A stretch of DNA of 64,000 nt from Macquaria australasica (taxonomy: Eukaryota > Chordata > Actinopteri > Centrarchiformes > Percichthyidae), in the NCBI GenBank assembly GCA_005408345.1, contig SEMN01000643.1, positions 202,001-266,000 of the forward strand, read 5' to 3'. The position numbers and the translations under genes are program-made. Below the pieces are notes generated by a model, which was not told the origin of the DNA, made no database searches, and saw only the letters and a list, made by a program, of their open reading frames with translations. Below, in pieces: positions 45,401-57,000 of the stretch (position 1 is its first letter; each line of letters begins with the position of its first letter).

Positions 45401-48400
45401 GTGTGTGCGTGTGCGTGTGTGTGTGTGTGTGTATATATATTCAGGTCCATTGGATGAAGATGGTCAGCCCTGTGGGTTCTGCACAGTAACCTACTCGTCC
45501 AGTGATCGTTTTGAAGGACACTTCACCCACGGAGAGAAGAATGGCAAGGGCAAGTTCTTCTTCTTTGATGGAAGGTACTGTAAGGATAAGACAAAAACTT
45601 TACCTCCACCACATTGACCTCAGCCACTCGACTGCCATGATTGTTTATCAGAGCAGTACATTTTCAACAAACTAACAGTAGTGTCTATATTCAAAAAGCT
45701 TGTTGAGATGTTCTGGTTTCAAAGCACGTTCTGCAAAATTATGACGGTGTATTAGGGCCACTGAAAAAACGGACATTTCGAGAATTAAGGAAGTAAATTT
45801 GAGAAAAATGTCATAATATTACGAATATTTTAATTATAAAGTTAAAATGAAATTTAAAAAAATTGGAAGATTTTAATACTACATTAGTAAACAGTCAAAT
45901 GAGGGTTGCGAATGACCTGAATTTACAGGTTTCACCAAGAAGCACCATATTTTAAAATATTTTAGGATATTAAAATGAAATGAAACCACTTAAATCTATG
46001 TAAATGTACTTACATGTCCACGTGTTTTGAAGCAGTGGCTGAAGCACAGTGGAGACTTGGTTTCCTCCAGACTGAGCCTAAGAATGTAGAGGCCAAAACA
46101 CAGGTTCATGGTATCAGATAGAGATAAAACACAGTTGACTTTATGACCTTTCACATGATATGAAAGGAAGCTAGAGTCAGCTGTTGTAATGGTATACTGT
46201 GCATTGAGTGAACTTTAATGCTCTGCTGATATATATCGCTAATAGCCCATTTAGACAGACACAGTGAGTCAAAGCTCTGACAAGCACCTAGCCCTGTGTG
46301 TGCTTTCCATAGAAAAGCATTTTATCAGAAGTGAGGAACGTTTGCCAAAGCAACTTATATATTCTCATCCTTGAATGCTTTTCTCTGGTGAAACCCATAT
46401 TTACTTTTGAAAACACTTCCTATAAAGCATAAAACGGATCTTTGAGTGGCTTGTCCCCATCTCCATTTAAGTGCAGTGCACAACCGCCTCCCTAAACTTA
46501 TCAATGGATCCAGTGGATCAGACAGTCCCAAACAGGGCTAATAGTCACCTGTGGTAGTCACATCGACCAACAAGAAGGGAACCAGAGGTGACATAGTCTG
46601 CAGACATGTACCACAGCTGTGTACTGGTCACACTACATTGCAGTACAAATACAAAGAACAACAGTACAGTGGACAGGAAATAATTAAACATGCACGTTTA
46701 ACCTAATTTACGCAATCTAATCATAACGTACAACATTTGTTCTCAAAGCAACCTTTTTCTCATAATGTTCATACTTTATTCTGAAAATATCACAATTTTA
46801 TCCTAGGAATATTATTAAATAATAGACTTTTTTTCAAAATATTGCAATTTTTTTCTAAAATGATTACCACTTTAATCTGAAAATATTACTACTTCAATCT
46901 GGACATATTACCACATTTTTCCTCTAAATATTACCACTCTAGTCTTGAAGTATTAAAATTTTCTTTCTCAGCATTATCTCAATTTAATCTCAAAATTACC
47001 GACTTTTTTCTGAAAATATTATGTCTTTAGTCTCTGAAATTACATTTTTTTCCCTCAAAATTACATTTTTTTCTCCTCAATAATATAATATAAACATATT
47101 AGGCAAAAATTGCTGCAAATTGAGGCATTGGAGTTCTAAGTGTTAATCACTATCCCTGGTGATTTCGCATGGCTGGAGGAGACAGTCACACATCCACGAT
47201 GTGTGTACTTTGAGAAAATCTATGTTTTGCAAGACTATTGACTGCGACTGCAGGTTAATGTTCTGAAATGATTGGCTTAGAATGGTACATGTGGCCCACA
47301 ACCATGTTTGTAGTCAGACGCCTGTTCCCAACAAGTAGTATGGTATGTAGCCTAGGTCCTACACTGTCTCTGGTCACGGTGGCAGCGGGTGGAGGTTTTC
47401 AGGTGGGGGCGAGGAAAGACGACGACAGTTTCTCTGCATGTTCGGCAACATTTGTTCGGTTTGCTTTCGCATCTCTCGAGCTGGTATTTGCGAAAACAGG
47501 TATTGGCGTATACCTGCATATCACGTAGACTATACCACTGGTGTAGATCCCTTTATTTGACCCTACTTGCCTTAAGGTGATTAAATTTAATAGTAGCTTG
47601 TTTTTCATTGCAGCTCTCTTTCTGTCTCTCTCCTCCACAGTACCCTGGAGGGTTTCTATGTAGATGATGCTCTGCAGGGCCAGGGGGTGTATACATATGA
47701 AGATGGCGGTGTCCTCCATGGGACGTATGTGGATGGTGAGCTCAACGGGCCCGCTCAGGAGTTCGATGGAGAGGGCAACCTGGTGTTCAAGGGCCAGTAC
47801 AAAGACAACACTCGCTGTGGGGAATGCTGTGTCTACTACCCTGTGAGTCAGCTCAGTGCTCACCCTGCAACACCCTGACTATGTTTACGTGTATGAAGAA
47901 TTAACTTGGTTACATGAGTTCAAGCACTTCTGAGGCCATATTTAGGAAGTACTGTATTTATCTTACCATTAAAAATTCTATATGATTTCTATATGTTCTT
48001 GAAAGCCTTGTTTAAGACACAGAAACAATCATGATACAGTGCATGAGTTTTGCACATACCAAACATAGTAGAAGTAAAGTAAATGAATGGTCTTTGCTAA
48101 CTGTGTGTATTGTGCATTTTGGTGTGTACTGTGGTGCGTCTAGGACAGAGGCTGTGTGTTTGGGGAGGTGAATGAGGATGGGGAGATGACTGGTGAATCT
48201 GTAGCATACATCTACCCTGATGGACGTACAGCTCTCTATGGAAGCTTTGTAGACGGAGAGCTAATCAAGGCTCTCTTCGCCACCCTGATCTCCAATGAGA
48301 GTGGAAGGCCACGCTTCGAAATCACACCCAACAGTAAGTACAGATGTCATCTCTATGATGGGAAAGTGCACTTAGGTTGAGGTGTTACTAGTTTGTAGAT

Positions 48401-50385
48401 GTTGTACAGGTGACTTTTTTGCATACGATCTTCAGGAGTTAATGGATCCATTTAGAATTGTCTCCTTTTGTGAAATTGGTCACATTTGTTTTTCAAGATC
48501 TAAGAGTGAGTGAATAAAATCTATCACAGTGTTTGTAATTTTATATTACAATATAGAGATATATATACTGATCAAAAAATAACATGATTTGACAATGAAT
48601 ATTCAAAATGATGTCACAATACATTTACAAAATTCAAACAAAGATAGTGATACAGTCTACATTGTGTATACTCTTAACAAAATGTATGATGGTATGGGTC
48701 TTCAGGTTCTCCCGTGTATACATAATATATTCTGTCACAAATGTTAACTAGAACTGTATATAGTGTTTATCCTGTAAAAATGTACATTAGTCTGTGTTAC
48801 ATTTAGCTAATTCATCATGTGTATTTGGTGTATCATCATGGTGTACTGCATTTAGGATATTTATGGTGACATCATAGTGTCATTCTTGTAGTAGTTAAAG
48901 GTGATGTTCTGGAAACTATAAGTCGCACTGTAATTTCAGATTGTCTGCAGTTCTGGTTTATATCGCTCTTGTATTTAATGGAGAGAGAGGCATTAACATG
49001 ACATACTCTGTTTTTAAGGTCCTGTGTACTCGTACGACAAGTCCACATCCACCTGTATCGCCACCCACACTCTGCTTCCTGACCCTTATGAGAGCCAAAT
49101 GTAAGTAAGCTTTACATACTGCTGGCCTGATAAATCTCTCCCTGAATTCACCATTGGAATTAGAATCTTACTGGGGCAGAGCCACTTCAAGACTGTTCTT
49201 CATATTGTCAGCATATTGTCTCTGTGTGTCAGGGTGTTTGTGGCAGACTCTATGATCAAAGGAGCAGGACGGGGTCTGTTTGCCAAGACAGATGCTCAGT
49301 CTGACACTGTGATGGCTTTTTACAATGGAGTACGCATCACACACTCTGAGGTATGAAATCATTAAGAGCATAGATTCCCAAACAGGGGTACGACCCCGGA
49401 TTGTGGAGTAGCTAAACTGATTTAAAAAAAAATAGAAATTACAAATTGAAGCAATGGATAAACAGTTCAAATTGCTAAAATAGTGGTTAAAATAGATGGC
49501 TAAAAGTAATGGTTAAAATAGTTAAAGTAATTATAAACTGTTGAAATAGTTGGCTTAAAGTAATGAGTAAACAGTTCCAATAACTAAAAGTAATAGTGGT
49601 TAAAATATATAACTAGAAATAATGGGTGAACAGTTAAAATTGTTAGCCTAAGGTAACGTATAACAGTTGAAACAGTTAGCTTAAAGTAATGGATAAAACG
49701 GTTCAAGAAGCAAAAGGTAATGGTGGCTAAAATAGATAGCTAAAAGTAATGGGTGAACAGTGGATCAATGGTTGAAATATTTTACATTTTTGCAACCCTT
49801 AAACCATTTGTCTTGACTACATGACTACAGGTGGACAGAAGAGACTGGGCACTGAACGGCAACACAATCTCACTGGACGAGGATACGGTGATCGACGTCC
49901 CTCAGCCATTTGACCAGACGGAGAGATACTGTGCCTCTCTGGGTCACAAGGCAAACCACTCCTTCACCCCCAACTGCAAATATGACCCGTGAGTACAAGT
50001 CATCTCTACCCTCTCAGATCCCTAATAAAGGCATAATATGCCCCAAAAATAAATTTAAAAAAGGAAAAAAGCTTATATATGATAATAGTGAATCATTGTC
50101 AAGCATCTTAACATTTCTCAAAAGGAAAGCATGGTGAAAATATGGTGGGTTGTGTTTCTTGTCTGAAAGTCTTTTATTTTTGGTTTATTCAGGTTTGTCC
50201 ACCCTTGTTTTGGGCCTATCAAGTGTATTCGAACCTTGAGGGCTGTGCAGAAAGATGAGGAGCTAACTGTTGCTTATGGTTACGATCACGGGCCAACAGG
50301 GAAGAATGGCCCTGAGGCCCCTGATTGGTACAAGCAGGAGCTGGAGGAGTTCCAGAAGAGACAGGCGGCTCCCACTGGCCAGTGA
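42426..50385 (+). CDS. setd7: Histone/lysine methyltransferase SETD7 (complete, 370 residues)
   Basis: SETD7 (SET7/9) monomethylates H3K4 and many non-histone proteins, using S-adenosylmethionine. Eight exons (42426-42465, 45445-45574, 47641-47842, 48144-48333, 49019-49100, 49233-49350, 49831-49988, 50193-50385) splice in phase to 370 residues. The N-terminal half has MORN repeats ([46 protein letters not shown]). The C-terminal SET domain has [14 protein letters not shown] with His at 297, and AYGYDH with Tyr at 335 and 337. Tyr245 is also present. These positions coincide with the human active-site numbering, so no residue has been gained or lost before the active site. The C-terminus is four residues longer than human (366). 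Confidence 0.97.
44976..45166. mobile_element. Foldback MITE with about 70-base arms
   Basis: The left arm 44976-45047 (aaattttgagtaatactaat, agttttggaattggtccagt) is repeated inverted in the right arm 45098-45166, leaving a 50-base loop with no coding. RNA from it would fold into a long hairpin. Confidence 0.8.
45387..45433 (+). repeat. (GT)n microsatellite
   Basis: GT/GC-mixed run ending just before the setd7 exon 2 acceptor. Confidence 0.93.
45445..45574 (+). CDS. setd7: setd7 exon 2 (MORN)
   Basis: Phase 1 in, phase 2 out, right after a (GT)n and TA run that ends in ttcag. It encodes the first MORN-type repeat and FFFFDG. Confidence 0.96.
45575..47640. other. setd7 intron 2
   Basis: No exon. 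Around 46740-47080 there is a degenerate run built on ttaccacttt/aatctgaaaatatt units; otherwise nothing recognised. Confidence 0.5.
47641..47842 (+). CDS. setd7: setd7 exon 3 (MORN)
   Basis: Phase 2 in, phase 0 out, donor gtgagt. It encodes [20 protein letters not shown] through CCVYYP. Confidence 0.97.
48144..48333 (+). CDS. setd7: setd7 exon 4
   Basis: Phase 0 in, phase 1 out. It encodes [20 protein letters not shown], the end of the MORN half, then the link to the SET half. Confidence 0.96.
48334..49018. other. setd7 intron 4
   Basis: A/T-rich intron; nothing recognised. Confidence 0.5.
49019..49100 (+). CDS. setd7: setd7 exon 5
   Basis: Phase 1 in, phase 2 out. It encodes [20 protein letters not shown] and DPYESQ. 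Confidence 0.96.
49233..49350 (+). CDS. setd7: setd7 exon 6 (SET start)
   Basis: Phase 2 in, phase 0 out. It encodes [20 protein letters not shown] and [13 protein letters not shown], including Tyr245. Confidence 0.97.
49430..49790 (+). repeat. Degenerate tandem repeat in setd7 intron 6
   Basis: Irregular units around taaagtaatggttaaaatag and agtaatgggtgaacagttaa fill most of the intron between exons 6 and 7. Confidence 0.65.
49831..49988 (+). CDS. setd7: setd7 exon 7 (SET core)
   Basis: Phase 0 in, phase 2 out. It encodes [20 protein letters not shown] and [12 protein letters not shown] with His297. Confidence 0.97.
50193..50385 (+). CDS. setd7: setd7 exon 8 with stop
   Basis: Phase 2 in. 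It encodes [30 protein letters not shown] and a tail ending QAAPTGQ, TGA at 50383-50385. Confidence 0.97.
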
Positions 50386-51150
50386 CAATACAGATGAATT
50401 TCTCTGCACAATAAGTCACCCCTCTACCTGTGCTACCACCTTACAAGACTCCTGCAGCATTATGGCACCTGATATCCCCTGCAGCTGCAAACCACCCCAT
50501 AGACATTTTAGATGTTACTATGCTTCATATGGCATTCAAATGGAATACTGCTTGAGCAATTCAGTATGAATGGAGGCCGTAGAGATCCAAGGCCAAAGCG
50601 ACACAAGAACTATGCAAGAAACCAAATGTCATTAGAGGTGACATGTCTCTGGCTGGAGGTGCTGTGCTGTCTGATTTGACCACTGTCATATTCATCACAT
50701 ATTACTCATATGGAAATCAAGATTTACATGCTCATGGTTGGTGCTTATAACTTTAGGACATGGTGAAAAACTACTACCATTTTTCTTCACTTAACTCTGT
50801 ATGTCAGTTTTTACACAATGGCTGCAGTTTACTTAACCGGGCTCCCGAGGTGTTAGTTTAACTGCACAGTATTAATCTTATCTGTGAAACTGTCTAGTTT
50901 ACACTTCATTTGAACTAATTCAGCTGGCCCGATCCATACAAGTGTAACTTAGCATATGGTATATATTACAGTGAGTTATTTATAATGTCTGAAATTGGTA
51001 AAGTACTGTATTTCCTGAGCTTCATAGAGTGATTTGTAACTTAGGAACTCTGGTAATAATGGATGGTCTACCACTACTGGAAAGAACGACAGTGAGCTTG
51101 TTCCACTTTTCTAACTTAATTATCTGTGTTCATATGCTATAAAATAAAGT
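50386..51150 (+). other. setd7: setd7 3' UTR with poly(A) signal
   Basis: AATAAA at 51143-51148 inside aaaataaagtcc. No gene in this stretch. Confidence 0.65.
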
Positions 51151-51880
51151 CCAACATAAAGAAAATCAATCCACATGCCTCGTTTATCATATGATGTAAT
51201 TAGTTTGTGTGTCATCTCAGACTACTATTTATCTAATAAAGATAATGTTGCTATCAAGATGAAAAAGTAAAACAATTCACCTGTATGAATTGGGCTTTTG
51301 TAAAAGACTAAAATGGAAAACTAAATATTCTAGTGTTTTCAAAGGTGAGTTCCTGGAAAAATGTACCTGTACTACAAGTACTCTGGTATTTTATATATAG
51401 TACATTGTGATTTGCAAGTATTTTGAAATTTGAGGCTCAAAATTAAGAGCTGATGATGTCTGAGAAAGGATACAAAAAAGAACGCTATTACATGCTGTTA
51501 ATGCAAATGAAGTGAATTACTGCAATGCTAAAAGCTAAACACCTTGCAATACATAAATCCAAAGTTAGAACAGTTTCATGTGTTTTCATGCACCTGGTGA
51601 TACAAATGTGAACCTGCTTGAATTTGCCTAATCTTGAGTACCATTTATTTTTGTTTTAATATAACATTTATTATTATTTAGTCCTTTAAAGAGCAGTGCT
51701 AGGTTCATGTGACAATATTTGCAGACAGCATCCGGAATTAATTAATCTTTCATGCAGGCCTATGTAATGTTACCTATTCTACGGGTCAAATGTAGAACTA
51801 TTACAGGTTTTGAAGCAGAAATTATTTAACTCTGACTCACAAATCCATATATTTCGTTGAGGGAATCGATGTTTTTGGCG
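51151..51880. other. Intergenic, setd7 to the four-pass gene
   Basis: A/T-rich sequence with no gene, tRNA or recognisable element. Confidence 0.5.
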
Positions 51881-52260
51881 AATCTTCTATTTAAAACGCC
51901 TGCATAAGTAGGGGGCGGAGCTTGGCAGCCTGAGAGTCCAAACTCTGGGAAACAAAGGCCCCGATTTCCTACCTGTTGCTGGTCAGCCAGGTTAATGGAT
52001 AAGCTACCTGCTGAACCAACACTGAAACAAGCCTGTAGCCCGGAAGATACACACCGCTGGAGAGAAATATAATACAAGTGCGGCTTTCTGGAATGAAAAC
52101 ATCTATATTTTAGTTTTCAGCAGTTGTCACCACCGGGACTCACGTTTTTGACACAGAAACCCCACAAAACGACACCGAGGATCAAGCTAAACTTCGCCTC
52201 TGACCGTGGAGAGATACGGACTGGTAGCAAGGGACTTTTTAAGCAGGTTAATGCCTGGAG
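51880..52260 (+). promoter_or_regulatory. Probable promoter and 5' UTR of the four-pass gene
   Basis: A GC box (gggggcgg at about 51911) lies about 350 bases before the ATG. Two longer open frames that overlap the ATG (starting 52124 and 52206) are in other frames and carry no protein signature. Confidence 0.45.
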
Positions 52261-52425
52261 ATGGACCGATACAGGTACTTCATTTTCAACCAGAAGAGCG
52301 TGCTCGTCCTGGGTATCTTGCAGATGGCTTGTGCGGGTCTTTGTGTGGTGTGTGGGTTCATGGACGCTGTTTTCCGCAAGGATACCCCGCTGAGTACCAC
52401 CAGGACACCGGTATGGGGAGGATTG
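52261..52425 (+). CDS. Four-pass protein exon 1
   Basis: 55 codons from ATG, phase 0 out, donor gtgaga. It encodes MDRYRYFIFNQKSVLVLGIL, TM1 and TTRTPVWGGL. Confidence 0.82.
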
Positions 52426-54052
52426 GTGAGATACTGATCCTCTATCAGAAACTCTTTTCAGTTGTTAATCAATACGGCCTCGTTAAAACATTATCAAAAC
52501 GTATAGACTGACCTTACGACCAACGATAGTGTCCGTGCTCTATATAAGGCACTAACATGCATAGTAGTCAAATTTGGCAGCAGGTTTCCTCCTCGTGTAG
52601 CCTACATCTTGGACCATGACTTAACAACTTTTACAAATGGCTAGGATCTTCATTTTGGCATTCATTCACTTCAAAAACATGTCAAAACTGGCGGTTCGCC
52701 ACCCTTAAGTCTTGCTCTGCCAAAAGGTTTGTCTAGGCTATAAGGCAACACTAAATGTCCTGAAGTCTGGTGTGAACCTCGTAAGCGATAACGGGACATA
52801 TTGGTGCTTAGTTGTAATTAGGACATTGTTTTTCTATAACAACCTGTGCACCTGTTCCTCGCTGCTTGTGTGTCATTTCATTCAGGCCATCCTCACTTCC
52901 TTTTAGATCATGGCCTCTCCAGGTGTTCTGGCGCTGTTTGCCTCCCAAAGGAAAAACTCTATACTGGTAAGTGTGATGGTGTCTTGACTCTGTTATCTTT
53001 GTATGTGCACTTTTTTTTTCTCAAGGCAATGTCCTCTTTTTGGATTACTTCCTTTTCTTTGCAAGTTCTTTTTGGTTTACCAAAGAGCACTATTCCTGCA
53101 GAGGCTCAGTGAGTATGTAATACTCAACACTGAAATTCTAATATCATAGAACACTTTCTTTATTTACAATAATCCTTTGTAGCATTTTGATCTCCTACCT
53201 GTAACATTCTTATGGGAACATAAGCCCTAACCCCCTAACCCTAACCATGGAGTCCAGTGCTATAAGGAACATTATTTAAAGGGGAAACAGAATTCGACAC
53301 TATAGCCCGACCGATACTGGGTTTTTGAGGCTGATACCGCTATCGATATTTGGGAGTTCCGATAATGAATTATAGGCCGATAGTAATTTTCTTAACAATC
53401 TTGATACAGATGCCTTAGATTTTTTTTTTTAATATACAATTGTGACCAAAGTACATACTGAGTGGGACATTTTACAGATTGTCCGTGCTCTCTTGTGGAC
53501 AAACTTTGTAGTGGAGACACTTTTTCTTGTTACTTATTAGCCAACATATACACCGGTACCCATTTATCTGCATTAAGCTAATATCGGCAGATATATAGGT
53601 CTGGCCCATTTATTATTTACTAGGTTGAGCTCTATTAGACCCAAGATGTTGGGAGAGGGCCAGGCCAGGGGGAGTTCTAAAGGAAGGGGTGATTACTACA
53701 ATACAATTATAATAAACTTAAAATTCTGAGTACAAATTCAATTGGAACAATGACTCATAAGATAATTTTAGTCTGTGTGATAAATAATTAGATGGTGAAT
53801 GGACATTGGCCTGGATTTTTCCAGAGTTACAAATACATTTCTCAACATTTTTCTTTGATACTTGCTCTCCATTATCATAGTTTACTACAACAGCATGACT
53901 TGGACTGACACTGGGGAAGGCATGGCTCATCTATTTAATATTTGTAAAATAAACCTAAAATATTCCAATTGGGTTACATTTGCTATACGGAATAAAATAT
54001 GAAAGAATTAAATGTAAAAGTATAATTTAGTGAGAAATACTCACTTTCTCTT

Positions 54053-54092
<40 letters not shown>

Positions 54093-57000
54093 TGTCATTT
54101 TTTTTTGCTGAACTTTTCTTTGTGTCCCTGCAGGTGAGTGTGATGGTGGTAGCAGCTGGACTCTCCTGTGTGGCTGCAGGGTGTATATCAGGTTACTCCT
54201 GTCTGACACTCACCTACGGGGAGGAGGACGAAGAGGTCTTCCACCACCATGACAGTCCTCAAGTGGTAACCACCACACACACACACACACACACGTCTAG
54301 ATGCACTACCACAAAAGATTTCCTTTGGGTGATACGCAATGTGGTGAATCATATAGACCTTCCTCATAGCGGATTTGTCAAACGCAGGTGTAATTAATTA
54401 TATGAATAGTGGCTGCATTCTATTCAGGAATAACAGGGCACTGGTATTAGATGGAGCCATGGTTAAAGTAATTAGTAACACCTGTGATTTTCCTGCTTTG
54501 ACAAGTGATACTGCTGTAAGAAGACTGCCAGAGGTGGTAATTCAGCTTGATGGTCATTGTGGAGACTATTATTGTTATTATTAGTATTATTATTATTATT
54601 ATTATTAGTTAATTGAATGGTCATAGTTTAGACCATACACGTGAGGGCTGCATGGCAGAACAAAATAAAAACTGCAAATATTGTCCATTAAAGGTGGGGT
54701 AGGCAGTATTGTTTTTGGCAACATTGGGCAGAAATTCCATAATAACCGTTCAGTGTATTGTAATTCAAGTGGTCTGAGAGTAAACATCTACTTCTGCCCC
54801 CCCTCTTGGCTCTGTTTTCAGGCTTTAGCCAATCACAGGTTATTTCAGAGAGAGGGGGCGTTCCTATTGGCTGTTCTACAAATGCAGATGCGCGTGCACG
54901 TTCCTTCAGATGGTGAAAGCCTGATTCAGTGGTGGAAAATCCTGCAACTTGTGATAAAGTTCCAACACCTCCTTTGCCTACAGCGGTGTATAGTACAAAA
55001 CATGTGTGTGAACACTAACTTTTGAGGGGGGACAGTGGTGTGTGTGCGTTGCAGCTGCCTCTGAAGATGGAGGGGCGTCTTTGAGAAGACAAGTTGCGGT
55101 GAGAGGGACCGCAGTCTCGGTGAGGCTCACGCCGTGGAGAGCGAGCCCTACAAGGCATGAGGTTTCGCAAGGCAACCGGCTCCTTCTGCTGCCGGTCAAA
55201 GTTTTGGGTTTGGTGGGAGGGGCTTAGCAGAGTGATACGAGGCAGCAGAGAGAGAGGAGGAAGGTTTTGCCTACCCCAGCTTTAAGTCCACGTGACTGTG
55301 TAAGTGTGTGAGTCTGACTGTTTAGTGTGAATTTGAGTGTCTGTGTATGCACAGTACACACACCATTTTACTCACAAAGTTCCATCTATGTCTTCAGTGA
55401 CTCTGGAGGAGCTTGAGTCTGAGAAAATAATCCTGACAATGTCATCAGGGTTATCTCAGTTTGGGCTTGGAGATTACAACTTTATGACAGAAAGCCTGTA
55501 TTACAAACTGGGGGTATGGAGGTTGGAATAGGTGTTTTTCAGGCAGAGAAGTTGTAACGAAAGACACTTTCGAATTGCATTATGGGAAGTAGGATCCAGC
55601 TTTTGTGGAACTTGAACCATATTAGAGATAAAGGATATCTCCATGTCAACCATTTTTTTTTAAATCTTTTGAAGTCTGTCTCTTGCAAGTTCCTGAGCTT
55701 TTTGGAAGTGCAAAGCTGAATTGCTGGAGTAGCCCTTTAAAACTGCAAAGTGTTTTGCACACTCAGTCTAGTAACTACAGTAGTTGTTGGCCAATTTTTG
55801 CACCACTAGCAATGAGGCCTGAGGATGTCATGCTCCCTCAGTCCGATGCTTTTTGGTAAATTGCTGTGAATATTCATGATATACAGAGGTTGATTCTCTT
55901 AATGATTTTTGTGACTCCCTAATCTTTCATACAGTGCCAGATTGCCTTTTGGCCAACACTTTGTCCATGACAATGTACCTTGAAAACCAATCTTTCAGAG
56001 CCAACCACATACACAGAAGTACATGTATACACGTCTGGGGACAACCCAGGTGAGATTTGTTTTAAAAGGCCACACTGTAATCTGTGGGAAGTGCAACAAC
56101 AACATCAGTTATGTCTACTTAGTACAGTTTTATACATCCTTTGTCTCTCTCTGCTCAGACGTTTGTGCTTCATCGGATGGTGAAAGGGGCCAACGCCACC
56201 ATACTGCTGACCTGCACCATCAGCCTGGCTTTCTCCTCTCTCATCGCCTATGTGGGCTGCCGTAGTCTTCCCTGCTGTGGCTGCTATGATGCCAGAACTG
56301 GATTGGTAGGGAAGACCACAGTCACCACAAATGGCTTTAAAATGAGCAAAAACAATCTGATGTACTTTATTGACCCTTTGCTAAGCCCCACCTCTCTTAG
56401 TTACCGTCAGGCTTTTAGTTCTAGCTCGGCTCATATGCAGTTTCCACTGAGAACAGTGGCAGGTTTATGATGGAAAATTCTGTAGTCATTTTTGAAACAA
56501 TGGTACCTTGATTTTAGACAGATGTAGACAGAAGCAGCCTCTCATTTCTAGCTGGCAACCCTCAGTTTTGTTGACTGAAATGTAAACTGTCACTGGCGGC
56601 TTGTATCAGCTGTAGCTAGCTAGTTAATAAGATAAGATAAGCCTTTTATTGTCCCACAGCGGGGAAATTTTCAGCGTTACAGCAGCCAGCAAAAATGTCA
56701 TATATAGAAATACAATGAAAATAAATAGAAAAATAGCCACTGTTAGCTTGATGAGTTGGTTGTCACTCTGTCTCTGACTTGTGCTAAAACTTCAACCCTC
56801 TAAAAGGGTTAAAGTATATAAATATGCAAATGATGGCTACATGCATGTTATCATGGTAAAAGACTGAGGCTAAAGCTGCATGTCTCAGACAAAAAGTTAG
56901 CATCCTAGTGTAGAGCTAGGTAGCCCGAGTATTAAAAGTATGATCATGAAAAACACAAGCTCAGATGTCATTTTGTTTCTAACATAACCCTCTTCAGATA

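Larger units (their letters stand above)
42466..45444. other. setd7 intron 1
   Basis: No exon seen. It holds teleost repeats around 43360-43930, a foldback MITE (44976-45166) and a GT tract before exon 2. Confidence 0.5.
52967..54133. other. Four-pass gene intron 2
   Basis: No exon. It holds a short telomere-like run (ccctaaccccctaaccctaa, near 53225), a MITE-like repeat (53300-53640) and (CA)n at 54061-54090. Confidence 0.5.

Noticed and set aside
47399..47863. 154-codon minus-strand frame opposite setd7 exon 3
   Set aside because: Shadow of the conserved plus-strand exon; no family match.
52124..52511. Two open frames (89 and 101 codons) at the start of the four-pass gene
   Set aside because: They overlap the first exon in other frames. 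The ATG at 52261 gives a clear membrane segment and splices in phase, and these do not.
53736..54397. Open frame 54092-54397 containing exon 3 of the four-pass gene
   Set aside because: Its ends are intron sequence; only 54134-54265 is bounded by good splice sites.
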